Below the pieces are notes generated by a model, which saw nothing but the letters and a program-made list of their open reading frames with translations, did not search any database and was not told the origin of the DNA. A program made the translations under genes and the position numbers. Below, in pieces: positions 12,036 to 23,600 of a DNA stretch of 64,000 nucleotides. Within the stretch, counting starts at the first letter, position 1, and each line of letters starts with the position of its first letter. The DNA is from Inia geoffrensis (lineage: Eukaryota > Chordata > Mammalia > Artiodactyla > Iniidae), in assembly GCA_036417435.1 (NCBI GenBank), contig CM070899.1, positions 69,147,001 through 69,211,000 of the forward strand, in the 5' to 3' direction.

Positions 12036-12178
12036 TTTTTCTTTCTTTTCTTTTTTTTTTTTTTTTTTGGCCAGGCTGCACGGCATGTGGCATCTTAGTT
12101 CCCTGACCAAGGATCAAACCCTCTCCCCCTGCCGTGGAAGCACAGAATCTTAACCACTGGACCACCAGGGAAGCCCTG
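12036..12178 (-). mobile_element. Short CHR-type SINE nested in L2
   Basis: Minus-strand copy of about 140 bp: a T/C-rich tail, 'ggccaggctgcacggcatgtgg', the B-box area 'ggatcaaaccc' and the end 'gaccaccagggaagccc'. It is more diverged and shorter than the other copies, so it is an older subtype. A perfect 15-bp target duplication (attctgattatatct) lies at 12021-12035 and 12179-12193. Confidence 0.95.
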
Positions 12179-12544
12179 ATTCTGATTATATCTGGAATGT
12201 ACTTTATATTTTGAACAGCAAATCTTTGTGGATTCCGTATGGGGTGTGAGAAGAAGGAAGAAGTCAAGAAAGACTAAGATTTTTGGCACAAATGACTGAA
12301 AGAATGGAGTTGCCATCATCAAGAGGTGGAGATGCTAAAAGCAGAGCAGGTTTGGTGGCAGAATGACTTCAGCTTTGGATGTGGTGAGTTTGAAATGTCT
12401 ATTACAGACTCAAGCATATTGAATTGGCTGTTAGTAATGTGAGTCTGAAGTACAGGAGAGGGATCTGGACCGGTGACATATATTTTGGAGTCATTAGCAT
12501 GTAGATGGCACTTAAGGCCAAGAGATTGGATGAGATGCCAAAAA

Positions 12545-12574
12545 CGTGTGTATGTGTGTGTGTGTGTGTGTGTA
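12545..12574. repeat. (GT)n microsatellite inside L2
   Basis: GTGTATGTGTGTG-type repeat of about 30 bases. It encodes the His-Thr run seen when the L2 remnant is translated on the minus strand. Confidence 0.95.
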
Positions 12575-13476
12575 TGAAAAGAGATCCAAGGATGCTCTAG
12601 TATGCTCAAATATTAAGAAGTTGAAGAGGAATCACCAAAAAAAGAAAAGTAGAAGGAGCAACTAGTGGAGTGAAAGGAAATTGAGAAGAGTGTAGTGTCC
12701 TGGAAGGCAAGTGTGTCTACAAGACAAGAGTAGTCAACTGTGTCAAATGCTGTTGATTGGTCAAGAAAGATGAAGATTGAGACTTGAACATTGGATTTAG
12801 TAATGTGGAAGCTATTGATAACCATGACCAGAACACTTTGAGTGGAGCGGTGGAGTGAGAGTCAGATTGGAGTGTGTAGGAGAGGACTTGGTGAAGGGAA
12901 TATAGATGTCTTTCAAGGGGACAAAGGGGAAGAAAGGGAACAAAACCATTTGTGCAGGATCTATCAGATAAAGTAGACTCAAGAGTTCTTTTGAGATGTG
13001 CAAGATAATGGTATCTTTATGCATGTTGATGGGAATGATCCAGTTGAGAGTGAAAATAGGAAAGTCAGGGAGCGGGGATTTGCTGAAGTACAGGATTTAG
13101 GGTACAAAGTTATGGATAGGCTTTAGATAAGGGCATGGATAATATATATCTGGTAACAGTCAGGAATCCAAAAATGTTGGGGAAGACATAGGAAAATCTT
13201 TGGAAATTCTCAGCAAAGTAGGAAGAAGAAACGATAGCACCAAGGGATAATCAAACAAAACTCAACACTATTGAAGAGTTCTAAATGAGATACTTCTAAT
13301 ACTTCAAATTTATGTAGGCTATTTTGGGAAAGACACCTTTCGAATTGATTAATATGGTGTAGCATCTGCACCATGAATATTTATGACCCAGGTCTCATGA
13401 ATTCCATTTTCATGATTATCCTCATTTTTTCCATAGTACATGTGCTCCATTTCATTCAGGAGTTTCTTAACTGGAC

Positions 13477-13922
13477 TGTTGTAGGTTGAATTGTGTCCCC
13501 CAGGAAGATTTGTTGAACTTCTAACCCTTGGTACCTGTGAATATGATTGTGTTTGGAAATGAGGTCTTTGCAGATGTATGGATGAAGTTATACTGGGTTA
13601 GAGCATTAAATCCAATAACTAGTATCCCTATAAGGAGAAAGAGATTTGGACAGACACAGACATGCAGAGCAAAGACCACCATATGAAGACAAAAATTGGA
13701 GTGATGTAGCTGAAAATCAAGGAACAACGAGAATTGCCAACTATCAGAAGCTAGGAAGAGGCAAGGAAAGATTATTCCCTAGAGTCTTCAGAGGGAGCAT
13801 GGCCCTGATAATATCTTTCTTTCAGACTTCTAGCTTCCAGAACTGTGAGAGAATACATTTCTATTGTTTTAAGTCACCCAGTTTGAGGTAATTTGTTACA
13901 GCAGCCCTAGGAAACTACATCA
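13477..13922 (+). mobile_element. Solo LTR of the MLT1 (ERVL-MaLR) group
   Basis: Begins TGTTGTAGGTTGAATTGTGTCCCCC and ends about 'gcagccctaggaaactacatca', so it has TG...CA ends. Typical internal blocks are 'acccttggtacctgtgaatatgattg', 'tttggacagacacagacatgcagagc' and 'cttccagaactgtgagagaataca'. The length (about 446 bp) fits an MLT1 LTR. No internal retroviral sequence adjoins it, so it is a solo LTR left by LTR-LTR recombination. It is old and noncoding. Confidence 0.88.
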
Positions 13923-16215
13923 ACCATGATCATTTCAGCCTCCATAATTTTGCTATGCTCTTTCCCTCACATGAAGTGCCTTCTCCTGTCCTCAATTTAA
14001 TCCTTATGCATTTACACGCATTAACTAAAATTATATATTGCAACTGTTTATGTTAAATGGTCTGTAACCAAAAATTGAGATCTGTAACAAAGGTGAGATG
14101 GAAAAGTTGAAAATAAAGCAATATCTTGTATTTGCTATCAAAATAATTTCAAGAGCTCACCCCAGTCAAATTCTGAGTGTATCTGCCTTAGGGAAAATCC
14201 AACCAAGTTTTAGCATTTGAGGAATAGAGAAAACTCGCTTAGGAAGAGTGAGCTTTAGGAAGAAACCAATTATATCGTAGATGTCAGCCATTGCCCTCAT
14301 TCCCAGTCTTTGCGCCTTCCTAAGGAGATCTCCACCCATGACCCTTGCTGAAAGGATTGCCATAGAAAATCATAAGTACTTCAATAAGCTTGGCCCGCTG
14401 GCCCGAGATTACTGATCCATAATGGATGAATCAGACTCTTTCTTTTGAGAATTGCAAAATGAGCACTAAATGACTAAGTCTGTTGTGGAAGAAGAGCTGT
14501 AATGTCTGTAAAGACAGATAAAAGTCAGTTCATGGCCTTTTGTGGGAGTAGAGAGACCATGGGCAAACAAAGCTGGTTTTATAGGAGGAAGAAAAACAAT
14601 AAGATAAGGGGAGAAGCAGAGACCCACTGGAATGAACCTGCTTTAAAGCCAAGGTGGATAGCCTTGTCCTGACCTTTCGGAGCCCATCCTATGAATCCTG
14701 GTGTTATTGTTTCCCATTCTTGAATTCTCGTGAGATTGTCTATCAATCCTGAAACCAAACTTCTCTATTGATCCCCCCTTCAAATAAAACACCTACACAT
14801 TCTTGCAGAGAATAGGCTGGCATGCTATATTTTATGAGGGATATGTGTTTCTGGAAGCAGACATGGAGCTGAATTAGGACTATTGGGGGATGAAGATAGG
14901 TAACCCCAATTTTGAACAACAGCAATAATCCTTTCTCTTAAAATGATCAGAAATCATGATATTTTTACGTCCATTGTTTTAGTCACCATTTCACGCAATT
15001 ATCGGTCAGTGCTACTAGGTCTTTATGCTCTTAGGATGCCATAATGTTATGGTACCACGTATAATAAGGATACTGTGAATCCCCATTAATAATATGTTGA
15101 CAGCTTTCTAATCTTTACCTTCCTTTATAGATCATTTAGTAGTCCTAGACCACTGGTAAGGTGGCTTAAACAACTGTAAAATTTGCATTTTGAAATCCAT
15201 CATGATTCTCTTGTTTTGTTTATTTGGGACAGGTTCAACCCTGTCTCTTGCACCACTGTAGTCAGGCATATGTGTCAAAATTGTTCCCCAGAGCAGAAAC
15301 TAAATGGTGGAAAAGGGTCCACTGTGGAATAAGGAATGCATGATCTGAAGGTAGAACTTTGGGCCATGGGGGGAGGAAGAGGTCAGCAAATCCTATTCTC
15401 AAAAGCCAACTGTAAAACTGTACAAAATTGTCAAAGCAAATCCCCCAAGCATTTCTGAGCTTTAGAAATCAACCAAAGGCAAACAGTAACGAGAGAACCA
15501 TTTATTTATGAAAAGCTGCTAGAATTTAGGTAAAAACAGTGGGAGGCAGCGGCCTTCTTGCCTGAGGCTGCTTCCATCTCTCCTCCACCCCAGCTCAATT
15601 GGCACACCATTTAGACCAGGATAAGTCTGTCTGTGAAACCAGCAGCTTTGCTGCCAGAAGGAATGGAATTGGTCTGTAGCTGAAAGCAAAATCCCATGGC
15701 TGACAGGTGTTTTCAGTAAAAGCAGCAAACTTGGTAAGAAATGAATAGGCAAGCCTGCAGCTTTGCTAGCTTGAGAGGGTGGTCCTGGCTTGTTATGGGT
15801 GGCAGGCTTACAGACTAGCCAGAAATTTAACAGGGAGATCCTGGAAGTGAGAGAGCTGTAGAGGGGCTATGTACATTCTCCACACATCCCCGACTGACTG
15901 GGGACTTTGTGAACACACAGAAGGACTCCAGAGAGCTGAGAGGAAAATAAAATCTGGAACAGACAAGAAAAAGTTGTCTGAACTTTGAATGTCTTCTTCA
16001 AATCACACACAGTTCCATTGGCAGAAGGTACGTTTTATGAGCACAAGGTGTTGGAGCACAATCTCTGACCACTAAGCTATGGCTTATTGGCTGGCCACTG
16101 AGCAATTCAGAGTGACCCCTAGGAAGCCAGGGTAACAAATAGAAATAAGAATTTAAAAAATCTTAGCAGAGACATTTGTGGTGGCACATTACAGAGGAGA
16201 CAGCTTATACAGAAT
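13923..16215. other. Unique DNA
   Basis: No gene or confident repeat is found in about 2.3 kb. Short open frames on both strands (up to 77 codons) show no recognisable protein features. Confidence 0.5.
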
Positions 16216-16218
16216 AAG

Positions 16219-16291
16219 TTCAATGAAGCAATGTATAAAGAGAGAGAAAGGAAGTGGAGGGAGAGAGAGAAAGAAGGAGAGGAAGGGAAGG

Positions 16292-16340
<49 letters not shown>
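16219..16340. repeat. (GA)n purine microsatellite
   Basis: Imperfect agag/aagg tract followed by about 20 perfect GA units (16299-16339). All-purine on the plus strand. Confidence 0.95.
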
Positions 16341-16342
<2 letters not shown>

Positions 16343-16344
16343 CC

Positions 16345-17340
16345 TCAATGAAGAAAATCAGGAAAACCAGGATCCAGAGTTACTACAATATACTATCTAA
16401 AATATCCAATGTTTAACAAAAAAAAGTATGAGACATGCAAAAAAGCAGGTAAATGTGACACATACCCAGGGGAGAGGAGGGGAACACTAAATACAAACTG
16501 ACTTTGAGTGGGCTTTACAGTATTTTGGATCTACCACATACAGACTTCAAAGCAGCTGTTGGTAATACGTTCAAAGATTGAAGGAAACCGTGTGCATGTA
16601 ATATAAATATAAATGGTTAAAAGAAAATATGATGACAGTGATAAACCAGAAATCTCAGTAAAGAAACAGACTATAACAAAGAAACAAATGGAAATTCTAG
16701 AGATGAAAAGTAAAATAACAAAAATAGAAAATTCACTAAAGGGGTTCAATAGCAGATTTCAGATGACAGGAGGAATAATCAGAAAACATGAAAACAGACC
16801 AATAGAAAAATCAAATAAACAAATTTTTTGAAAGAAGAGAAAAATTATTCATTATATACAGGAGAAACAATATGACTAATAATTAAGTTCTCATCAGAAG
16901 CAATAGAGGCCAGAAGATAATGGAATGGTATAATCAAAGTGCTCTATAATTCTATATCCAGAAATGTTCTAAAATTGATTCTGGTGATGGCAGCACAACT
17001 CTCTGACTATACTAAAAACACATTGAAATGTATACTTTAAATGGGTAAATTATATTGTATATAAATTATATCACAATAAAGCTGTTAAAAACAGACACAG
17101 AAAATTCTATATACAGCAAAATTATCCTTCAAAAATGAAGGCAAAATAAAGACAATTCCTCAAAAATGTATACTGGAAGAATTCATTACTAAGTGGATCT
17201 TCCTGACAAGATACACTAAATGTAGTTCTTTGGGCTGAAAGGAAATGGCACCTGAGAGTAACATGAATCCACAGGAAGAAAAAATACCACCAGAAATGGT
17301 AAATATGTTGGTAAATATAGGGCCATGAAAAAAATTTTCC
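16345..17340 (+). mobile_element. L1M ORF1-region fragments, interrupted
   Basis: The frame over 16613-16831 reads like the coiled-coil part of old L1 ORF1 (QMEILEMKSKITKIENSLKG). After a gap in the ORF1 middle, 17103-17330 corresponds to the ORF1 C terminus and the inter-ORF spacer ('atatacagcaaaattatccttc', 'aatccacaggaagaaaaaataccaccag'). A second L1 tail (16962-17102) is inserted between them. Relic only. Confidence 0.82.
16962..17102 (+). mobile_element. L1 3' end nested inside L1M
   Basis: A 141-bp L1 tail: 'ggtgatggcagcacaactct', 'tactttaaatgggtaaatt' and 'atcacaataaagctgttaaaa' (polyadenylation signal AATAAA, then A tail). It is flanked by aattctatatccag (16948-16961) and aattctatatacag (17103-17116), a 14-bp target duplication with one change. 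It is a typical severely 5'-truncated insertion of an L1MB/MC-type element. Confidence 0.88.
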
Positions 17341-17516
17341 TTCAATTATTTCTTTAAAAGGCATAAGATTATATATAAAACAGAATGAAAGATGCCAAAG
17401 ATACTCAATTTAAAAGAGTACAATAGAGCATTTATTGACAGAAAGCAATGGAAACAGGATGTGCTATACCCATTGCCTGAAAGCTTACATGGCAGTTTGC
17501 CTTAAAAGTGCTTGTT

Positions 17517-17727
17517 GGGCTTCCCTGGTGGCGCAGCGGTTGAGAGTCCGCCTGCCGATGCAGGGGACACGGGTTCGTGCCCCGGTCTGGGAAGATCCCA
17601 CATGCCGTGGAGCAGCTGGGCCCATGAGCCATGGCCGCTGAGCGTGCGTGTCCGGAGCCTGTGCTCCGCAATGGGAGAGGCCGCAGCAGTGAGAGGCCCG
17701 CGTATAGCAAAAAAAAAAAAAAAAAAA
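17517..17727 (+). mobile_element. CHR-2 type SINE
   Basis: Complete short CHR copy with head 'gggcttccctggtggcgcag', B-box area 'gggttcgtgcccc' near 17571-17583 and a pure A tail of about 22. Target duplications are aaaagtgcttgtt (17504-17516) and aaaagttcttgtt (17728-17740). Confidence 0.96.
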
Positions 17728-17807
17728 AAAAGTTCTTGTTAACTGAGAGAAAACAACACTCAGCAAACAAAAACACATACTATAAATTTTTATGTATGTA
17801 TCTATTT

Positions 17808-18126
17808 TTTTGAATTTTATTTTATTTTTTTATACAGCAGATTCTTATTAGTTATCCATTTTATACACATTAGTGTATATATGTCAATCCCAATCTCCCA
17901 ATTCATCACACCACCACCACCCCCGCCTATTTCCCCCCTTGGTGTCCATATGTTTGTTCTCTACATCTGTGTCTCTATTGCTGCCCTGCAAACCGGTTCA
18001 TCTGTACCATTTTTCTAGGTTCCACATGTATGCGTTAACATACGATATTTGTTTTTCTCTTTCTGACTTACTTCACTCTGTATGACAGTCTCTAGATCCA
18101 TTCACATCTCTACAAATGACCCAATT
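17808..18126 (-). mobile_element. 5'-truncated L1 3' end, minus strand
   Basis: Minus-strand L1 3' UTR and ORF2 end: 'tatacagcagattcttattagttatcc', 'tgtatatatgtcaatcccaat', 'ggttccacatgtatgcgttaacatacgatat' and 'tctgacttacttcactctgtatgacag'. The short repeat tatctattt at 17799-17807 and 18127-18135 may be the target duplication. Confidence 0.87.
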
Positions 18127-18157
18127 TATCTATTTGATGTGTATATAATTGCTTTAT

Positions 18158-18496
18158 ATGGTTGGCCCTCCGTATCCACAGGTTCCACATCCTCGGGTTC
18201 AAGCAACGACAGACCAAAAATATTCGAGAAAAAATTTTACAAAATTTCAAAAAGCAAAACTTGAATTTGTTGGCAACTCTTTACATAACTAACATTGTAG
18301 TTACAACTATTTACATAGCATTTACATTGTATTAGGTACTAAAAGTAATCTAGAGATGATTTAATGTGTACAGGAGGATGTACTTAGGTTATATACGAAT
18401 GCTAGGCCATTTTATATAAGGGACTTGAGCATCCTTGGAGTTTGGTATCCTCAGGAGTCCTGGAACCAATCCCACACAGATACCAAGGACGACTGT
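18158..18496. mobile_element. Tigger-like (pogo/Tc1-mariner) nonautonomous DNA transposon
   Basis: Starts 'ggttggccctccgtatccac' and ends with its inverted partner 'gtataccaaggacgactg'-like sequence (gataccaaggacgactgta), next to TA dinucleotides as expected for this superfamily. Internal 'catttacattgtattaggtact' and 'ttatataagggacttgagcatcc' are characteristic of the MER28/MER44-type family. It has no transposase and is a fossil. Confidence 0.82.
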
Positions 18497-19940
18497 ATTC
18501 CAGCTTTGGGAATTGGACTATCTGATTGATTTATCACCGGCCATTTTCTCATGGCAGGGTTCTCAAGGAATGGGACACAGGAAGGGAAAATATTGATGGG
18601 AAAAAATGCGTGGGGAACATTGGGAACATGAGTTCCTGCCAAAGCCCTCAAAATCTTATGTGTGGAAGGTAGTGGTGATGGTGGTGGTCATGGCGGCTAG
18701 GGGAGCGGCCGCAAATAACGAGATGGGAGCACCAAAAACCTGTAGGAGTCTTCCGAAAGTAGGAAAAAGCCAAAGAAAAAACTCATATTTTATAGCTTTG
18801 CCTTGGGATGACCTTATCAATAAAGTGTGATGACAATAACTGTAGTAGGCAGGTGAGTAAACAGTAAGCTCCGCTGGGGAGTTGCAGCACCTTTTACCCC
18901 TCATGAATAGGTTCTTGCACTTTTTTCCCCTCTATGAAGTCAGTAGAATTGACCTATTCAGGGCTTTTCTAACTTTAACGAGTGTGATTTAGTCATACTG
19001 TTCTGAATTCTTATTCCTCTCCGTACATCCTCCATCGCCTTGGGGAGAAGAAAAGAATGGAACCATTTAAATAGGAAAGGGTTTATCCTTAACTACTTCT
19101 TCTATTCTTCTTTCATCATCAAAGAACTACACACCTCCCTGCCAAACAACAGGAACAAGAAGAAGTGGATATGTGCCTTCCGGCCTTTCTGGATGTTAAA
19201 AGGGATGGATCGAGCAAAGATGGTTTTGTAGCAATTATTTGCCTTTGTTTCTGGGTGTGTGTATTTGTTTCCATAGAAGTTTTTTTTCCTTCTGTGCTGT
19301 GAAAATGTAAAAGCAGTCGTTAAAAATATCTACGTGCTAAACAAATACCTAACTAATAGATAGCTAATAAGTATTTTTACTATTGAAAAGGTAGCCTTTC
19401 CTTTGCACCCCACTTTAATTTACTACCCTAAGGCAGATATGAAGTAGCAAACCAAAGGGGAGGGAGATGGGAGAGAACTAGAGGCCTACTCTGTTGAGGA
19501 GCACTGTGCTATCAACAACGTGATTTAGAAATGCATGGTGATAAGAAGATGTAAGAAGATTTTTAGTTGGTTTTATTATGGTTTTTCAGTTGCCTACAGA
19601 CAGTGTGCCTCCTTACAACCTGCACCTGGGACAGACCACACCCCCGCACAACCATCACCTTACTCTGCCACTGGCATTTAGGAGAATAGACATGACATGC
19701 ATATTGGAGCCCCAAGAAAGCGGACACTTCGTGTGCACCTTTATACAAATGAATATGCATGCAAACATGAAAAGATGGTTAAGTTAATATAGGGTCTTGA
19801 GCTTCATGTCCATAAATGAATTCTTATTTAGTTATAACCTTCTGGTTCTGCTTCAGAGAAAATATATAATATATGGACACACATATATCTTATATTTGTA
19901 ACTATACACACATTCATGGTTTAGGGCAAAGTTAACAATT
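18497..19940. other. Unique DNA with a small CpG-bearing patch
   Basis: No repeat is recognised. A GC-rich spot at about 18680-18725 contains a NotI site (gcggccgc, about 18707-18714) and an ATG-initiated frame to about 18830, followed by a splice-donor-like CAGGTGAGT near 18850. See findings. I do not call a gene. Confidence 0.45.
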
Positions 19941-19945
19941 CTTAT

Positions 19946-20035
19946 TCATATCTATCTATCTATCTATCAATGTAACTATGTATCTGTGTAACTATATATC
20001 TATCTATGTATCTATCTATCTATCCATCTAGGAAG
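19946..20035. repeat. (TCTA)n tetranucleotide microsatellite
   Basis: Two TATC/TCTA runs separated by 'aatgtaactatgtatctgtgtaac'. Likely length-polymorphic. Confidence 0.93.
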
Positions 20036-20084
20036 AGGAGGGAGATAAGCAGAAAAATAGCAGTCAGATAAACTTCTCGCAGCT

Positions 20085-20265
20085 CTTCAGGTATAAGTTG
20101 TATCATTTACTACTCAGTGCCTCATTTTCCTTAGTGGTAAACTAAGGATAATAGTTGTGGCTCCTCATAGAGTTACTGGAGGATTCAGTGAAATGATGCA
20201 CATGAAGTGCTCACTCCAGCATGAGTCCATGTCCAATAATCATTAACTGTTACTATTATATGAAA
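20085..20265 (+). repeat. MIR SINE, plus strand
   Basis: Sense MIR core and tail: 'cagtgcctcattttccttagtggtaaactaaggataatag', 'ctcatagagttactggaggattcagtgaaatgatgcacatg'. Confidence 0.85.
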
Positions 20266-20439
20266 TAGCCTTGTATTATAGTAACTTGGGTATGTTTTTA
20301 TATGCTCCATTTCTCTTTGGCCAAATGTCCTCACACTGCAAAGGTGAGGTACAAATGTGCCTTTGTGCCATCAGACTTCAGCATGTATATGCACGCCCAT
20401 TCCAAGGGCTACTTCAGTAACACCACTGTTACTAGGAGA

Positions 20440-20650
20440 AGATAGCATTTTCTGTGAGTCATGTATTATTCTAAGTGTTTCATAAATATCAGCTACTTCA
20501 GTCCTCCCATCAACCTTATGAGGATGAGGAAACAGATGAGGAAACTGAAACCTAGGCACAGGTATTTTGCTGGAAAGCATGTTAACATGTGACAGAGGCA
20601 GGAAGTAAACACGGGCGGTTTGGCAAAGCCCTGGTGGTTGGGACTAGCCC
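20440..20650 (-). repeat. MIR SINE, minus strand
   Basis: Reverse MIR: 'cagtcctcccatcaaccttatgaggatgaggaaacagatgaggaaactgaaacctaggcac', then 'gacagaggcaggaagtaaac'. It lies in inverted orientation 175 bases from the preceding MIR. The 'gaggaaac' unit is duplicated in tandem. Confidence 0.85.
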
Positions 20651-23600
20651 TCTGCACCACTCCCCACAGTTCTGCACGGATACACACCATGTGGGGACCT
20701 GGCTGTTTTCCCAGAACGTGGATGCATAGGCCGAGGTACTAATAAGGTCAGGTTAGGTAGTTTTGAAGACAAGTCAGTTTCATAAAGTGAGCAACTCTGC
20801 CCTTTTGTCACCTGCATTACAAGTTGCTGCTTCTGGTTGTGAGAAGCACTGCTGAATGCTTCACCACAAGAGGGGGAAAAAAATCCCAACTCACATTTCA
20901 TTATTCCCAGGTGTAAGAAGCACCATTATTGTGTATGAAATAGGAGACATTATTTCATTGACTAGATTCTCCCCTCTTTGTCTTAAAACAGCCTGTCATT
21001 TTTCTAGTCATCATTGGGCCTTTTTCTGAGCCTTTCTTTGGGAAGAATTCCTCCAGATTACATCCCCCTCCTTCACTCCCCTAGGGAGAAAAACCAAATA
21101 AGAGCAAAACCCTCTTTAGTATTATAAACTAAACTTCAGAAGAAAATCCATCCCCAGAGAGTACGGTAATACAGTAATATCTTACTTTGGGGATCTATTT
21201 GCCTTCTCTAGGCTAGAGCTCTCCTAACATTTCAGTTCAGAGTACATTGCTCCTTTTTATGTGACCACCTGCGTGGCTCTGTGCACCTTTAGTGCCAAGA
21301 AGCATGAGAAGATTTTATAACAAGAGTAATTGGAATAGGATTTAATCATGTTGTTGGCAGCAAAGGGCCAGCAACCCTAATGATAATGTTACAATAGAGA
21401 GCCCTGGAAATGGTATAAGTAGGTAAAATACTGTAAATTGAAGGTGCCTTATGCCTGTAATACACACTTAAATAGCCATTCAAAGCCAGGCAGCATAAAA
21501 ATATGTCCAGCGTCTATATCAGGCATTAAACATGAAGCAAACCTCTGACAAAAAGCCAAAACCCCAAAGGATGCCATCATGTTAAAACCCCATCTGTTAG
21601 GAAACTGAATTACAATGCATCAAGAACAGTTAAGAAATCAACAGTGAAACAAAGGAAAAATTACCATTTACAAATTACTAGATCTTTCAAAATTTTGAAC
21701 AAATGAAATTTCACAACCCATTCTTTCACCTCTCTAGATGGAATGGGTAGACTGGCACACTGAGTTTAGAAGGCAAAACAGATATATAGGTATAATCTTT
21801 TGGAAAATGCTTTAGGTGTCTGAGAGTCTGGTATAAGCCGAATATCAGGTTGATCAGGAAGCTACCATTTGTAGGTTTTCTGCATGTCTTTAAGGGATAA
21901 TTCGTGCATTAAGTAATACTGACACTGTTTATTCCAACCCTTTTTACAGAATGTTGCAAATGTTAATTCATCAGCCTCCACAATACCCTTCTGGAATAAC
22001 ATAAAAAGCAATATTAATAACGCTTTGGGCTTATGTAATGCTTTTGTCTGAAAATCCCTGAAGGCATCATAAACATTAATAACATGAACAAAGGTCCTAA
22101 TAATGCTAGCTGGGTCTCAAACAGAAAAGATTCCTAACCTCATTCTGTAGATGCTGAGATTTAGTCACAAATCGGCTAGGAGAATTGCTTCAGACTACAG
22201 AAGCAGTCACCAGCTGAGCCAGCAATAGAAATCAATGCTTTTTGATTCTCACGTCCCCATCCCAGACATTGGGCATTTTCCTATAGAAGCAAGAGGCATT
22301 CGATCTTTACTTTTGAACTCTTGAATGTAACATTTTTATGTTCACAAAACTATCTCAAACTATCTTGGACTCTCCTCCCTGCCTACATCCGTTATCCCCA
22401 GTATCAGGAACATCAGTTCACTCCAGGTGTCTATTTTACGTGTGGACACAAATATTGTAATGGCTGCCTTTCACGTTCCCAATCATACTTACCTGTACTA
22501 GGTCTTGTAAATGCTCCCACTTCAACAAGATTAGGATTGGTTTGGTTCTCTTTCACCATACCTAGACTTGGAGCCTTTATTGAATTTGAAACTTGCTAAA
22601 GCAACGGACACACACGCACACAAATCTAATTCATTAGATGATCTCACTATTAAATAGATTTTTTTCCCTACAAACTGGTTAGTAAATATTTACCTTAAAC
22701 TAGATTTGCGTTAAATTCAACTTGTACTCTGAGTATCTAATATCTTTTAGAGCAGATCAAAATCTACTCAAAGCCAACTAACTAGTTTCTTCTCCCATTA
22801 TACATCTTGACGACTTCTAGTATTTCTCCCTTAGAGCTGCTTTTATGAAATGATGTGGAGCTTTTCAGCTTTACTTTTGAGGGAAGGTGATGCTTTGCTT
22901 CCCTTTTATATCTGTCTGAAAGCACCTTTGCCATCCAACTAGCATCTGTGCTACATGTGAACTTTTCTACAGAATCTCCCAAACAAGGTGAAAAAAAATC
23001 ATTAGTAGTCCAGATTTCAGTCTTCTGCACAGCTCAGGTAACAATAAATGAGTAATTTGCCGCCCTTCGCTTTGGCAAGCTGATGCCTAATGATTACCCA
23101 GGGACAGGATAATGGTACCGTAGTGATTACACTATGTTTTTCTAACCACTTTCAAGGCCTTTGCTTTCAGACCTGCCCTAATGAAAAGAAAGCTCTGAAA
23201 TTGGGCCAGGTTTTTATTAAAAATGTTCTGACAGCCTCTGCTTAGATAAAATATATTCACTTCTCAGATTTGAACCTTCTTCAGAGGATTTGGGCTCCAG
23301 AGTGGATATGATTGCCTGATCACTTTCATAAGGAGGAAATGAGGTGTTGGTTAATTCCAAAAGCCACTGAAAAGCTTTATTTAAAGAAGATACAATGATA
23401 ACCCATCTCTAGACAGTTTACTGGCTGAGGGAGAGCTGTATAAGAAAAGGAGACAGAAGATCATAAAAATCTGATGTTTGTTTATATTACTGAGTTACTG
23501 TGTGATTTTACAAAAGTTAATTAATATTTCCAAGCTTCTTGGTCACTGTAGGCAGTCAGCACAGATGTTAATAATCTATTTTATAGCTAGAAGAGATTGA

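Larger units (their letters stand above)
11343..13055 (-). mobile_element. Long L2 LINE copy, minus strand, with reverse-transcriptase traces
   Basis: Read on the minus strand, this is an L2 3' half with its 3' end at the low coordinate (tgaacaagtattcagtg). Translated remnants are recognisable. In the minus frame over 12613-12825, AFDTVDYSCL matches the RT motif AFDTVDH. In the minus frame over 12319-12609, LHANDSKIY is a decayed YADDSQIY catalytic box (the aspartate pair is now N-D). L2 is a CR1-clade LINE inactive in placental mammals. The copy is split by a CHR SINE at 12036-12178 and carries a GT run at 12545-12574. Stops and frameshifts are frequent. Confidence 0.85.

Noticed and set aside
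13477..13922. Possible retroviral gene near the MLT1 LTR
   Set aside because: Solo LTR only. The 81-codon frame inside is LTR sequence.
17432..17778. Frames of about 70-115 codons crossing the SINE, also at 6765-7229, 47534-47822 and 60843-61159
   Set aside because: All translate the same CHR SINE body and its A tail. The repeated peptide appears in each copy.
19946..20035. Regularly spaced repeats considered as a CRISPR-like array
   Set aside because: Plain TCTA microsatellite without distinct spacers, in a mammalian genome.
22321..22599. 92-codon frame with several cysteines as a zinc-finger-like gene
   Set aside because: Cysteine spacing does not fit a known finger. There is no conservation evidence and the region is AT-rich and unique.
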